DNA of 64,000 bases from Rhizobium indicum (GTDB taxonomy: Bacteria > Pseudomonadota > Alphaproteobacteria > Rhizobiales > Rhizobiaceae): the NCBI RefSeq assembly GCF_005862305.2, contig NZ_CP054021.1, forward strand, positions 4,815,501 through 4,879,500, written 5' to 3'. Position numbers and translations under genes: made by a program. Below, piece after piece: positions 1 through 8,648 of this stretch (within the stretch, counting starts at the first letter, position 1; each line of letters begins with the position of its first letter). The notes under the pieces are model-generated. The model did no database searches and had not been told where the DNA came from. It saw only the letters and a list, made by a program, of their open reading frames with translations.

Positions 1-2
1 TC

Positions 3-755
3 GTCTATATCTCGACCGGTTCATTCAGGATCGGCGGCTGGCTCATCCTGCCGCGTCGGGGGGAGGTGCGGCGCGGCCTCGTCGTCGGGCATGGTTATGG
101 CGGGCGGGATCGGCCTGAATTCGATCTGCCGGTCAAGGAAACGGCAGTGCTTTTTCCCTGCTGCCGCGGGCTGTCGCTTAGCGCTCGTCCGCCGATCTCG
201 CAGAATCCGTCCTGGCATGTGCTCCACGATATCGACAAGCCGAAATCCTATATCATCGGCGGCTGCGTCGAGGATATCTGGCTCGCGGTTTCGACGCTTG
301 TTGCGCTCTATCCCTGGCTTTCGGAGCATATCGGTTATAGCGGCATCAGCTTCGGCGGCGGTGTCGGGGCGATGGCGATCGCTTACGACCAGCGCATCGA
401 TCGCGGTCATCTGGCGCTGCCGAGCTTCGGGGATCAGCCGCTGCGGCTGACCTTGCCGACAGTCGGCAGCGCGCAATCGGTGCAGGAGTATCATAAGAAA
501 CACGCAGATGTGCTCGAGACGCTTCGGCTCTACGATGCGGCAACGGCCGCTTCGCGGATCAAGGTGCCGATGCTGGTTGCTGTTGCGCTGTTCGATCCTT
601 CGGTGGCGCCGCCCTGCCAGTTTGCTGTCGCGAATGCGATACCAAAATTTAATGAAATCTTCATCCTGGATGCAGGGCACTTCGACTATCCTGGCAGCGC
701 TGAGCAAGAGGCGGTTCTCCGCGACAAGGTGGGACAGTTTTTCAGGGTGCCATGA
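3..755 (+). CDS. Acetyl-xylan-esterase-like alpha/beta hydrolase (5' end outside window)
   Basis: The reading frame is already open at the left edge, so the true start lies upstream; the GTG at 66 is internal. The visible part is the core of an alpha/beta hydrolase resembling the AXE1/cephalosporin-C deacetylase family. It has an oxyanion-type GHGYGG stretch, the nucleophile elbow GISFGG, a possible acid in ALFDPSVAPP and a C-terminal histidine in DAGHFDYPG. Such enzymes remove acetyl groups from sugars or small esters in the cytoplasm. The stop overlaps the next start (ATGA), so the two hydrolase genes are translationally coupled. The substrate cannot be read from the sequence. Confidence 0.8.
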   Translation, partial: VYISTGSFRIGGWLILPRRGEVRRGLVVGHGYGGRDRPEFDLPVKETAVLFPCCRGLSLSARPPISQNPSWHVLHDIDKPKSYIIGGCVEDIWLAVSTLVALYPWLSEHIGYSGISFGGGVGAMAIAYDQRIDRGHLALPSFGDQPLRLTLPTVGSAQSVQEYHKKHADVLETLRLYDAATAASRIKVPMLVAVALFDPSVAPPCQFAVANAIPKFNEIFILDAGHFDYPGSAEQEAVLRDKVGQFFRVP

Positions 756-1480
756 ACCGCGAATATCTGCGCTGGTACAGTCAGCGGCTGCATCGAGACA
801 TGGAGATGCTGGTGTTCGGCCATGCCGGCGCCAAGGTGCTGGTTTTCCCGACGCGGGAAGGGCGCTTCTTCGAATATGAGCAGCTCGGCCTGGTCGGAAG
901 CCTTGCCGACAAACTGCAGGCTGGGCAACTTCAACTCTATTGCATCGAGGGTCTGGCCGCCGAGAGCCTCTATGGCTTCCACCGCCATCCGGCCGAACGC
1001 ATCCGTCGGCATGCGGCTCTCGAAGAGTATATCCTCAACGAGGTGCTGCCGCTGATGGCAGCGAAGAACTCACACGACTGCACCATCGTGCACGGATGCA
1101 GCCTCGGCGCCTTCCAGGCGGCGAGCCTCGTCTTTCGTCATCCGCATCTCTTCCGCAAGCTCGTCGCCTTTTCCGGCCGATACGACCTGACGATGAAGGT
1201 GGAATCCTTCGGCGACCTGTTCGACGGCTATTACGATGACAGCATCTACTTCCACACGCCGGCGCATTTCCTGCCCGGACTTGGCGACGACTGGCGGCTC
1301 GACAGGTTACGTCAGCTCGACATCGTTCTCACCATCGGCGATGCCGATCCTTTCCTCGACAACAACCGCTATCTCAGCCGGCTGCTGGGCGAGAAGAATG
1401 TCGGCCATCAGCTACATGTCTGGGACGGACGCGCCCACCGCGCCGGCGCCTGGAGGAAGATGGCGCCGCTTTACATCTGA
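752..1480 (+). CDS. Putative esterase (esterase D/YbbA-like alpha/beta hydrolase)
   Basis: This 242-residue protein has the esterase nucleophile motif in VHGCSLGAF, with the fold continuing through FRKLVAFSGRYD, an acid region in IGDADPFLDN and a histidine in WDGRAHRAG. It has no signal peptide, so it is probably cytoplasmic. The ATG overlaps the stop of the preceding hydrolase by four bases (ATGA), indicating one transcript. It ends 16 bp from the convergent dhaK gene. A carboxylesterase role is supported by the fold. The natural substrate is unknown. Confidence 0.8.
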   Translation: MNREYLRWYSQRLHRDMEMLVFGHAGAKVLVFPTREGRFFEYEQLGLVGSLADKLQAGQLQLYCIEGLAAESLYGFHRHPAERIRRHAALEEYILNEVLPLMAAKNSHDCTIVHGCSLGAFQAASLVFRHPHLFRKLVAFSGRYDLTMKVESFGDLFDGYYDDSIYFHTPAHFLPGLGDDWRLDRLRQLDIVLTIGDADPFLDNNRYLSRLLGEKNVGHQLHVWDGRAHRAGAWRKMAPLYI

Positions 1481-1496
1481 CACCTCGGGATGCCCC

Positions 1497-2489
1497 TCAC
1501 GGCCAACGCAAAGCCGCCGTCGCCACCGGCTCGTCCCAGAGCACGATCTCCTCGTCGGTCAGCAAGGCAAGGGTGACCGACAGTCCCTGCATGTCGAGCG
1601 AGGTGACGTAGGTTCCGACCAGTGAGCGCTCGATCGGGATGCCTCTTTCCTCGATGAAGCGGCGGGCGCCGTTATAGGCGAGGTAGAGTTCGGCGGGCGG
1701 CGTGCCGCCGAGGCCGTTGACGAAGAGCAAGGCCTTGGCGCCCGGCGCTGCCGCGATGTCGCCGGCGACGGTCTCGCAGAGATGGCCGATGATGGCGTCG
1801 GAGGTGGCGAAGGGCTGTCTGGCATGGCCGGGTTCGCCATGGATGCCGACGCCCATTTCCATTTCGTCGGGTCCGAGCGCAAACGTCGCGCGCTCGGTCT
1901 GCGGCACCGTCACGCCGTTCAGCGCCACACCCATCGAGCGGATGCGTGTGTTCAGTCTTTCGCCGAGCTGCTTCAACTCGGCCAGCGACATGCCGCGTTC
2001 GGCAGCAGCACCCAGGAGCTTTTCGACGATCAGCGTTCCGGCGACGCCGCGCCGGCCGGGGCCTTCGCCTATTCTCGACGTCTCGATATCGTCGCTGACG
2101 ACGACCATCTCGAGGCTGTGGCGGTCGCCGGCCATCTCGATCGCCATTTCGAAATTCATCAGGTCACCGTCGTAATTCTTGACCACGAGCAGGCAGCCGG
2201 CGCCGGTATCGGCCTCTTCGATGGCGGCAATGATCTGGCTCGGCGTCGGCGAGGTGAAGATATGGCCGACGCAGGCGGCATCCAGCATGCCGTGGCCAAC
2301 GAAGCCGATATGCATCGGCTCATGACCGGCTCCGCCGCCTGATACAAGCGCCACCTTGCCAGGCGTGACATGGCGGCGGCGGATGCATTTGCGCTCGGGC
2401 CCGAACACCACGAAGGCCTCATGGGCGCGCACGAAGCCTTCGACGCTTTCGGCGACCATGGTTTCCGCAGTGTTCATGAACTTCTTCAT
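1497..2489 (-). CDS. dhaK: Dihydroxyacetone kinase substrate-binding subunit DhaK
   Basis: This 330-residue DhaK-domain protein matches the full length of the family. It shows the glycine-rich SGGGAGHEP loop, KNYDGDLMNFE, and the GVGIHGEPG motif, whose histidine (about residue 217) forms the hemiaminal link to dihydroxyacetone in known DhaK proteins. It would bind a triose such as dihydroxyacetone and be phosphorylated by a DhaL subunit. The ATG at 2489 is chosen over the in-frame TTG at 2492 because a GGGAGGGG site sits six bases upstream. It is the last gene of the minus-strand operon, separated from dhaL by the PTS genes and a small putative HTH gene. Erythrulose or another short ketose is an alternative substrate. 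Confidence 0.9.
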   Translation of the reverse strand: MKKFMNTAETMVAESVEGFVRAHEAFVVFGPERKCIRRRHVTPGKVALVSGGGAGHEPMHIGFVGHGMLDAACVGHIFTSPTPSQIIAAIEEADTGAGCLLVVKNYDGDLMNFEMAIEMAGDRHSLEMVVVSDDIETSRIGEGPGRRGVAGTLIVEKLLGAAAERGMSLAELKQLGERLNTRIRSMGVALNGVTVPQTERATFALGPDEMEMGVGIHGEPGHARQPFATSDAIIGHLCETVAGDIAAAPGAKALLFVNGLGGTPPAELYLAYNGARRFIEERGIPIERSLVGTYVTSLDMQGLSVTLALLTDEEIVLWDEPVATAALRWP

Positions 2490-2540
2490 CAAGCCCCTCC
2501 CAAGGCCAAGGGCACTATGTTACGTCAACCTGCTCACTAC

Positions 2541-2954
2541 TCACGGCTCACTCGCCCCTGAAATCGCGACGATCTTCTGCACCAGATCGGAGATCGCCTC
2601 TTCCAATAGGCGGTTTTTCCTGTCGTCACCGAAGTCCGGCACCATCAGCGACAGGTGCCGCAATTTCTCGGAATGGCCGAGATCCGGCAGCTTGCCGGGA
2701 TGGGCGGCCTGATAGGCTTCGAGAAAGCGCTCCTGTTCAGCGGCGCTGAAATGGCAGACGCGGACGATCGTCGCGAGATGGCGCGCCGGCAGCGGCGTCG
2801 CATAGGTCGGGCTGGTGATCTGGGTGACGAAGCTGCGATGTTTTCCAAGCGCCGTCGCCAGGCGCTGGCGCGTGCCCGATGGCCTGTTGTCGATGATCTG
2901 CGCCAGAATGGACTTGTAGGCGATAATGGCGTCTTCGGTGTCTTCGCGCGCCAT
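2541..2954 (-). CDS. Small putative HTH regulator within the dihydroxyacetone kinase operon
   Basis: The 137-residue product has no enzyme motif. Residues around 20-50 (TRQRLATALGKHRSFVTQI) look like a lambda-repressor-type helix-turn-helix, followed by a helical region and an acidic C-terminus. The ATG at 2954 lies one base after the stop of the Enzyme I gene, which favours it over the GTG/TTG-type start at 2981. The position between PTS and DhaK genes suggests a regulator or accessory of triose phosphorylation. The HTH assignment rests on pattern only and the function is unknown. Confidence 0.65.
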   Translation of the reverse strand: MAREDTEDAIIAYKSILAQIIDNRPSGTRQRLATALGKHRSFVTQITSPTYATPLPARHLATIVRVCHFSAAEQERFLEAYQAAHPGKLPDLGHSEKLRHLSLMVPDFGDDRKNRLLEEAISDLVQKIVAISGASEP

Positions 2955-2955
2955 T

Positions 2956-4557
2956 CTACTCTCCGGCTGCCCTTGTGCCATCGGCGTTGAGGCCGATGAT
3001 CGCCGATCTTATCGCGGGACGCCGGGCCGGCGCCACGGAAAAATGCCGGAGGCCGGCGGCGAGCAGCCCGGGCAGGTAGCTGGGATTGCCGGCCATGTCG
3101 CCGCAGATGCTGACCGGCTTGCCGGAGGTCAGCTTCACCGCCTGGGCAATCAGCCGGAGTACGGCGGGCGCCGCCTTGCCGGCATCGGCGTCGATGTCGT
3201 CGCGGGCGGAGGCGGCGAGATATTGCGCGAGATCGTTGGTTCCGAACGAGAAGAACGCCGCCGACCCGAACTTGTCGAGCATCAATGCGGCTGCCGGCAC
3301 CTCCACCATCATGCCGATCGGCGGCATACGATGGAGCAGCGAACGGCGGCCGAGCTTTTCGGCTTCCTCGCGGAATATTTCGCGCATCCTGTCGATCTCG
3401 TCGGGAAAGGTCACCATCGGTAGCATCACCGACAGCCTGCCGAAGACGGCAGCGCGCAACAGGGCGCGCGCCTGCACGCTGGCGATTTCGGGCCGGGCAA
3501 GCAGCAGCCGGATGCCGCGCAGGCCAGAAGTGGAGAGAGCCGGCAGGTCTTCAAGGCCGGCGAGAGGCTTGTCGCCGCCGATATCGAGCATGCGGATCGT
3601 CACTGGCCTGTCGCCCGCCTGCTCCAGCACGCGGCGATAGATCGCCAGCTGGCGCTCCTCGTTGGCGGCATCGGCGATCGAGGTGAATGAAAATTCCGAG
3701 CGCATCAGGCCGACGCCTGCCGTTGCCGGATCGAGCGCGTCGATATCGGCGGGATCGTTGATGTTGATGGAGAGCAGGATCGGCACGCCGTCCGCCGTGC
3801 GTAGCTCGCCGCTTTCGGTCTGCATGTCGCGGGCAGGTGTTTGTGCCGGTGCCGGGATCAGCATGCCGCCGGCCTTCAGGACGACCGCACCGGTGTCGCC
3901 ATCCACGCGAACGGGATCTCCATCTGCTGCCGAAAAGCGACCGGTGCCGACCACCATCGGTACCGATTTCGCCCGGGCGAGCAGGGCGACATGGCCGGCG
4001 GTGCTGCCTGCGAACAGCGCGATGCCGCCGCCTTTCGACCAGTCGTGGGCGAGAAATCGGCTCGGCTCCATATCCTTGCCAATGAAGACCGAACCGGGCG
4101 GGAAATCGGCGATCGGGGTGCCGGCGAGCGCCCCGAGCACGCGGTTCTTGATGTCGAGAATATCGACGGCGCGGGCCCGCATCTGCTCCTCGTCGGCCGC
4201 TTCGAGTTCGCCGATATAGGCGTCCAGGGTGGCGACCCAGGCGAAGACGACGTTCTCATCGGCCTGCATGCGTGCGCCCGTCGCCTCAGCGATCGTCGGA
4301 TCACGCAACACCTCGATCTGGAAATCGATGATATCGCGGCTTTCGGCGTCGGCGCCCTCGGCAAGGTGCTCGAGTTCACTGATCGAGATGTCGATCGCCT
4401 TTTCCAGTGCGCCGAATCCGCCGGCGATTCGAGGCGCGGGTGCGACGTCCGGCCGCTCGGCAGCGGAGGGAGCCTTCAGCTTCTCCGCGAGAAAGGCCGG
4501 GCCGGATGCGATGCCCGGGGATGCGCTCTTTGCTTTCAGCTTAAGCGGTTCGGCCAT
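2956..4557 (-). CDS. PTS Enzyme I (phosphoenolpyruvate-protein phosphotransferase) dedicated to DhaM
   Basis: This 533-residue cytosolic Enzyme I takes phosphate from phosphoenolpyruvate and passes it to HPr. The phospho-histidine is in GSTAGHVALLAR at residue 189, the same number as in E. coli Enzyme I. The PEP-binding barrel is intact, with LMRSEFSF, GMMVEVPAAALM, FFSFGTNDLAQY and the active-site cysteine in SICGDMAG. The start at 4557 has a GAGGA site in front and overlaps the HPr gene by 17 bp, so it is coupled to it. It lacks the GAF domain of the nitrogen-related PtsP. Together with the HPr and DhaM genes it forms a self-contained phosphorelay for the dihydroxyacetone kinase. Confidence 0.93.
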   Translation of the reverse strand: MAEPLKLKAKSASPGIASGPAFLAEKLKAPSAAERPDVAPAPRIAGGFGALEKAIDISISELEHLAEGADAESRDIIDFQIEVLRDPTIAEATGARMQADENVVFAWVATLDAYIGELEAADEEQMRARAVDILDIKNRVLGALAGTPIADFPPGSVFIGKDMEPSRFLAHDWSKGGGIALFAGSTAGHVALLARAKSVPMVVGTGRFSAADGDPVRVDGDTGAVVLKAGGMLIPAPAQTPARDMQTESGELRTADGVPILLSININDPADIDALDPATAGVGLMRSEFSFTSIADAANEERQLAIYRRVLEQAGDRPVTIRMLDIGGDKPLAGLEDLPALSTSGLRGIRLLLARPEIASVQARALLRAAVFGRLSVMLPMVTFPDEIDRMREIFREEAEKLGRRSLLHRMPPIGMMVEVPAAALMLDKFGSAAFFSFGTNDLAQYLAASARDDIDADAGKAAPAVLRLIAQAVKLTSGKPVSICGDMAGNPSYLPGLLAAGLRHFSVAPARRPAIRSAIIGLNADGTRAAGE

Positions 4558-4885
4558 GTTTCTTTTCCTCATCGAAGTTGCGCTCGATGAGTTCCTTCAG
4601 CGCGCGGATCGCCTCTTCGGCGAGAATGCCGTCGGCGCGGATCCGGAGGATCGATCCTTTGCGGATTCTCGCGCCCATGATCTTGATGATGCTCTTGCCG
4701 TTCAGCCAGATATCGCTGCCGTTGACGGCGACCTCGATCGAACAGGGAAAGGACTTGGCAAGCCGCGTGAAGGTGACGGAGGGGCGGGCATGCAGCCCGA
4801 CGCCGTGCTTGACTTCCACCTCCGTCTGGCAATTCACGTGCAATGGATCGGGCTCCTGTTTTTCAATACGCAATCCGCTCGTCAT
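4541..4885 (-). CDS. HPr-like phosphocarrier protein of the Dha phosphorelay
   Basis: The 114-residue protein carries the HPr signature GVGLHARPS, with the phosphorylatable histidine at residue 32, and the NGKSIIKIMG segment of the second conserved region. It is longer than the usual 85-90 residues because of an extra N-terminal stretch of about 18 residues. It would carry phosphate from Enzyme I to DhaM. Its ATG overlaps the dhaM stop by one base (TGATG) and its 3' end overlaps the Enzyme I gene. In E. coli the HPr domain is fused into DhaM. Here it is a free protein. Confidence 0.9.
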   Translation of the reverse strand: MTSGLRIEKQEPDPLHVNCQTEVEVKHGVGLHARPSVTFTRLAKSFPCSIEVAVNGSDIWLNGKSIIKIMGARIRKGSILRIRADGILAEEAIRALKELIERNFDEEKKHGRTA

Positions 4886-5283
4886 CAGGGGGACAGTTCC
4901 TCGGCTGTGGCGACGACCTTGGCCAATGATGCGCCCCCCGACGCTTCAGCGGCAGCGATGACGGCACCTTCGACCAGCGGCGCGTTGCAGATGGAGACGA
5001 GGCCCGAGCGGGGAAGCCCCAGCATTTCGATCGCCATCTCGCTATTGGTTTCGGCGCCGCCGAGATCGACGAAGACGGCGACGCCGGCATCGGACCAGGC
5101 GGCCTCGATCGCTTTCAGGATGCCGCCGGCATCGGTGCCGAGTTCGCCATGGACGTTGCCGCCCGACCAGGCGAGCGGCACGCAGTCGCCCACCATCTGT
5201 CGCACCATATCGGCGATTCCCCTTGCCACCAGCGGCGAGTGAGAGACGATCACGATACCCACATTTGCGGTCTTTCCATTCAT
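4885..5283 (-). CDS. dhaM: Dihydroxyacetone kinase phosphotransfer subunit DhaM (EIIA domain only)
   Basis: This 132-residue EIIA-mannose-like domain accepts phosphate from HPr and rephosphorylates the nucleotide held by DhaL. The active histidine is residue 15 in VIVSHSPLVARG, followed by the GDCVPLAWSGG and VFVDLGGAETN segments typical of the family. Unlike the long E. coli DhaM, the HPr and Enzyme I modules are separate genes directly downstream. The ATG at 5283 overlaps the dhaL stop (ATGA), which favours it over the upstream start at 5337. Confidence 0.92.
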   Translation of the reverse strand: MNGKTANVGIVIVSHSPLVARGIADMVRQMVGDCVPLAWSGGNVHGELGTDAGGILKAIEAAWSDAGVAVFVDLGGAETNSEMAIEMLGLPRSGLVSICNAPLVEGAVIAAAEASGGASLAKVVATAEELSP

Positions 5284-5900
5284 TGCGGACGATGCTCCCC
5301 GAGATAGCGGCAGATCGCCGTGGTCAGCAGCGCGCAACTCGACGCGCCGGGATCGACATGGCCGATTGAACGATCGCCGAGATAGGCGGCGCGTCCGCGC
5401 ATCGCTTTCATGTCAGCGGTGCGGTTGGCGGAACGCTCGGCCCTGCGGGCGATTGCGCCGAGCGGCGAGCGGCTGGCGAGTGCCGCATGCACGGGATAGA
5501 GCACGTCGAGCAGGGTCTTGTCGCCGGCATGCGCCCGACCGCGTCTTGCGACGGCATCGATCGCCTGTTTCAGCACCTGTGGAAAATCGGCCCTTTCGTT
5601 ACTTTTGCGAAGCTCGCGGCCGATCTCCATCAGCAGCGTGCCGTAGAGCGGGCCGGCCGCACCCCCGACATTCATCACCAGCGTCAGGCCGATCTTTTCC
5701 ACGGCGTCGGGGAAGGGCAGGCTGGACAGGCTCTCGCCCTCGGCGCTCACCGCCTCGCAGCCGCGCCGCATGTTGGTTCCGTGATCGCCATCGCCGATGG
5801 CGCGATCGAGCGCGCAGAGATGATCTGTGTTTGCCGCGATCGTCGCGCGGCACACCTCGATCAATCCTGCCACAAGCACCGGTTCCGCCTGCACTGCCAT
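5280..5900 (-). CDS. dhaL: Dihydroxyacetone kinase nucleotide-binding subunit DhaL
   Basis: This all-helical DAK2/DhaL domain of about 206 residues holds ADP/ATP through Mg ions. The metal-binding signature is DGDHGTNMRRG, with further conserved MNVGGAAGPLYGT and the C-terminal DPGASS. It transfers phosphate from the bound nucleotide to the ketose held on DhaK, and is recharged by DhaM. The annotated ATG at 5900 is directly next to a GGGAGG sequence. The GTG two codons later (5894) has a better spacing of six bases and may be the true start. It is coupled to dhaM by an ATGA overlap. Confidence 0.92.
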   Translation of the reverse strand: MAVQAEPVLVAGLIEVCRATIAANTDHLCALDRAIGDGDHGTNMRRGCEAVSAEGESLSSLPFPDAVEKIGLTLVMNVGGAAGPLYGTLLMEIGRELRKSNERADFPQVLKQAIDAVARRGRAHAGDKTLLDVLYPVHAALASRSPLGAIARRAERSANRTADMKAMRGRAAYLGDRSIGHVDPGASSCALLTTAICRYLGEHRPQ

Positions 5901-5946
5901 CCTCCCTGTCGCCGCGCCTCCCGCGGGCTTTTGAATTTCACGCCGG

Positions 5947-7587
5947 TCAGGCGAGGCTTGCCGCCACGCCGAACGCGCCAGCAACCGCCACGGCGCCGGG
6001 ATCGGCAACGCCCGCCAGATCCCTTTCGCCTACATAGGAGGCACGTCCGGCTCTCGCCTTCAACATCGTCTTCGTCGACTCCGCACCCGCTGCCGCAGCC
6101 CTTGCCGCAGCGGCGATATCGCCGGATGCGAGCGCCTGCAGGGCAGGCGAGAGCGCATCGACCATCGTCCGGTCGCCGACTGCGGCTCCGCCATAGAACG
6201 TCATCCTGTCGAGCCCGGCAAGAAGGGCTGCTGATATATCGGCCTTGTCAGCCATCGCCTTTGCTGCGGCGGTGAAGAAGATCGACAGCAGTACGCCGCT
6301 CGATCCGCCCATGCTGGTGCCGAGGATGTCGCCGAGCGAGGCAAGCGTTGCCGCCGGCCGGTCGAGCGGCAGCGTGTCGAGACGGGCCAGCACGCTGCGG
6401 GCGCCCGTCGCCACCGTCGAGCCGGTATCGCCGTCGCCGACGCGGCCGTCCAGGCGGTTGAGCTCGCTTTCCTGCGAGATCAGATGTTCGCAGAGCGCCG
6501 TGATCAGGCGACGGTTGCGGCTGTTCTCCCCGGCCACGGCCGTACCGTTCAATCCGGCTGATGTTTTCGGCGCGGCGATGATCTGGATCTCGTGGCGTTC
6601 GACGGCCGGCATCCAGGCATGCGGTTCGACCGCGGCCGTCAGCGCCGCCTCGCGCGCGGCACCCAGCCGGATCAGCGACAGCGAGAAGCCGTTCATATTG
6701 AGCGCGGTCATCATCGGCCCCGGGCCAATGATGAGGTGGACGCGGCGGCCAAGCGGCGAGGACAGCACGGCATTGGCGATAACGGTCATTTCGAGAGGCG
6801 GCACGGCGCCGAGATTGTTGATGAGGAGGCAGTGGCTTGCCCCTTCGCGAAGCGCAGGCGATAGGCGCGCCACCATAGTGGCAACAATATCGGCGACCGG
6901 CTGCAGCGTGATGCGCTCGACGCCGGGCTCGCCATGGATGCCGAGGCCGAGTTCGCCTTCGTTCTCGCCGAGACGGTCCTCATGGGCTTGGCCGGGCACG
7001 CTGCAAGTGGAAAGCGACATGCCGAGCGAGACGATTTCGCCGGCCGCAGCCGCGGCATGGGCTGCGACCGTCTTCAGGTCCTCGCCCCTTTCGGCGTGAT
7101 AGCCCGATATCTTGTGGACGAACAGCGTGCCGGCGACGCCGCGCGGCTGGTTGATGCCGGGAATGGCGATGTCGTCGGCGACGATGACCATCTCGACGTC
7201 GAAGCCCTCGGCGCGCGCCTTTTCGGCGGCAAGGCCGAAATTCAGCCGGTCGCCGGTATAGTTCTTGACGATCAACAGGGCGCCCTTCGGGCCGGCAACG
7301 GCGCGGATCGCCGTCAGGACAGCATCGACGCTCGGCGAGGCGAAAATCTCGCCGGATACGGCAGCCGTCAGCATGCCCTTACCGACGAAGCCGGCATGGG
7401 AGGGCTCATGACCGGCGCCGCCGCCTGAGATGATCGCCACCTTCGACTTGTCCCAGTCCGCGCGCAGGATCACCTTGATGTCGGGAAAGCTGTCGAGGCG
7501 GGCAAGACGACCCTTGCTGCTCGTCAGAAGCAGACCGTCCAAGGCTTCGGTGACGATGTTTTCCCTGCGGTTGAAGAAGTGTTTCAT
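5947..7587 (-). CDS. ATP-dependent dihydroxyacetone-type kinase (DhaK-DhaL fusion)
   Basis: This 546-residue fusion has a DhaK domain (about 1-330: SGGGAGHEPSHAG, KNYTGDRLNFG, and LGIHGEPGVE with the substrate-linking histidine). It is followed by a DhaL domain (about 360-546: GRVGDGDTGSTVATG, LGTSMGGSSGVLL, GDRTMVDALSP). The DGDTGST form of the nucleotide site is that of ATP-dependent dihydroxyacetone kinases. It would phosphorylate dihydroxyacetone, glyceraldehyde or an erythrulose-like ketose with ATP. It lies 53 bp downstream of the transporter genes and 46 bp upstream of dhaL, so the operon encodes both an ATP-driven and a PEP-driven kinase. Its true substrate may differ from that of DhaKLM. 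Confidence 0.9.
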   Translation of the reverse strand: MKHFFNRRENIVTEALDGLLLTSSKGRLARLDSFPDIKVILRADWDKSKVAIISGGGAGHEPSHAGFVGKGMLTAAVSGEIFASPSVDAVLTAIRAVAGPKGALLIVKNYTGDRLNFGLAAEKARAEGFDVEMVIVADDIAIPGINQPRGVAGTLFVHKISGYHAERGEDLKTVAAHAAAAAGEIVSLGMSLSTCSVPGQAHEDRLGENEGELGLGIHGEPGVERITLQPVADIVATMVARLSPALREGASHCLLINNLGAVPPLEMTVIANAVLSSPLGRRVHLIIGPGPMMTALNMNGFSLSLIRLGAAREAALTAAVEPHAWMPAVERHEIQIIAAPKTSAGLNGTAVAGENSRNRRLITALCEHLISQESELNRLDGRVGDGDTGSTVATGARSVLARLDTLPLDRPAATLASLGDILGTSMGGSSGVLLSIFFTAAAKAMADKADISAALLAGLDRMTFYGGAAVGDRTMVDALSPALQALASGDIAAAARAAAAGAESTKTMLKARAGRASYVGERDLAGVADPGAVAVAGAFGVAASLA

Positions 7588-7640
7588 CGATTGAGACCCG
7601 TCTGTTTGTTTTTCATGCCATCATCATGTCTGTTTGCCGG

Positions 7641-8648
7641 TCAGGAAAGGCGCTGTCCAGCCGCATCGAAATAAAGCGGATCGCGCAGCGTCAGGCTGAT
7701 CCGGTCGCCCGGCGCGATCGCCAGATATGGATCTGCAAGTGTGACGAGCTTGTGATTGCCAGCCCTGATGTGCAGATGGTTCTGGTCGCCGAGATGTTCG
7801 ATCCAGTCGATCTTGGCATTGGCATCCTTGCCGACGATGATGTCGAGATGCTCGGTGCGGGCGCCGACCGTCTTCGTGCCGGCAGGCGGCTGGCCGCCAG
7901 GCAGCAGGTCCGCCGGCAGAAGGTTGATATGCGGCTGGCCGAGGCGGGCGGCGACGTGCAGGTTGGCGGGATTGCCGTAGATTTCGCGCGGTGTTCCAAC
8001 CTGCATCAGCCGTCCCTCGGCAACGATGCCGATGCGATCGGCCATGGTCATGGCTTCCACCTGGTCGTGGGTGACATAGAGCAAAGTCGAGCCGAGTTCC
8101 TTCTGGATGCGTTTCAGCTCGAGGCGTAGTTCGGCGCGCAGCTTGGCGTCGAGCGAGGACAGCGGCTCGTCCATCAGGTAGATCGCCGGCTTGCGCACCA
8201 GCGCCCGGCCGATCGCGACACGCTGCATCTCGCCGCCGGAAAGCCTGGTCGAGCGGTTCTCCAGCTTATGGTCGATCCGGACCATGCGCGCGACTTCGCG
8301 CACGCGCCGATCGATCTCCGCCGCACTCAGCTTGCGGATCGGCGCCTTTAGCGGGAAGGCGAGGTTCTCGTAAACAGTCATATGCGGATAGAGCGAATAT
8401 TGCTGGAAGACGAAGGCGACGTCGCGTTCGGCAGGCGCCTCAGTGGCGACATTGCGACCGCCGATCTCGATGCCGCCGCTATCGGGCTTTTCGAGGCCGG
8501 CGATCAGCCGCAGCGTCGTGGTCTTGCCGGCGCCTGTGGGACCGAGCAGCACGACGAACTCGCCGTCGCGGATCGAAAGGTCGAGGTCGGCCAAAGCCTG
8601 GGTCTCGCCGAAGCGCTTGGCGAGGTTCCTGAGGACGACATCAGCCAT
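7641..8648 (-). CDS. ABC importer ATP-binding protein (sugar/polyol type), second ATPase
   Basis: This 335-residue MalK/UgpC-like ATPase has Walker A (GPTGAGKTTT), signature (LSGGEMQRV), Walker B (YLMDEPLSSLD), the switch histidine (YVTHDQVEAM), and a C-terminal TOBE-type regulatory region. The ATG at 8648 overlaps the preceding ATPase gene by eight bases. The operon has two ATPase genes, two permeases, a small membrane protein and a binding protein. This is the same make-up as the rhizobial GlpSTPQUV glycerol importer, so a polyol or triose substrate is inferred. Its canonical signature contrasts with its partner ATPase. Confidence 0.9.
   Translation of the reverse strand: MADVVLRNLAKRFGETQALADLDLSIRDGEFVVLLGPTGAGKTTTLRLIAGLEKPDSGGIEIGGRNVATEAPAERDVAFVFQQYSLYPHMTVYENLAFPLKAPIRKLSAAEIDRRVREVARMVRIDHKLENRSTRLSGGEMQRVAIGRALVRKPAIYLMDEPLSSLDAKLRAELRLELKRIQKELGSTLLYVTHDQVEAMTMADRIGIVAEGRLMQVGTPREIYGNPANLHVAARLGQPHINLLPADLLPGGQPPAGTKTVGARTEHLDIIVGKDANAKIDWIEHLGDQNHLHIRAGNHKLVTLADPYLAIAPGDRISLTLRDPLYFDAAGQRLS

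Noticed and set aside
2514..2530. ATGTTACGTCAAC near dhaK as another copy of the regulon palindrome
   Set aside because: Only one arm matches partly and the site lies inside an operon; probably chance.
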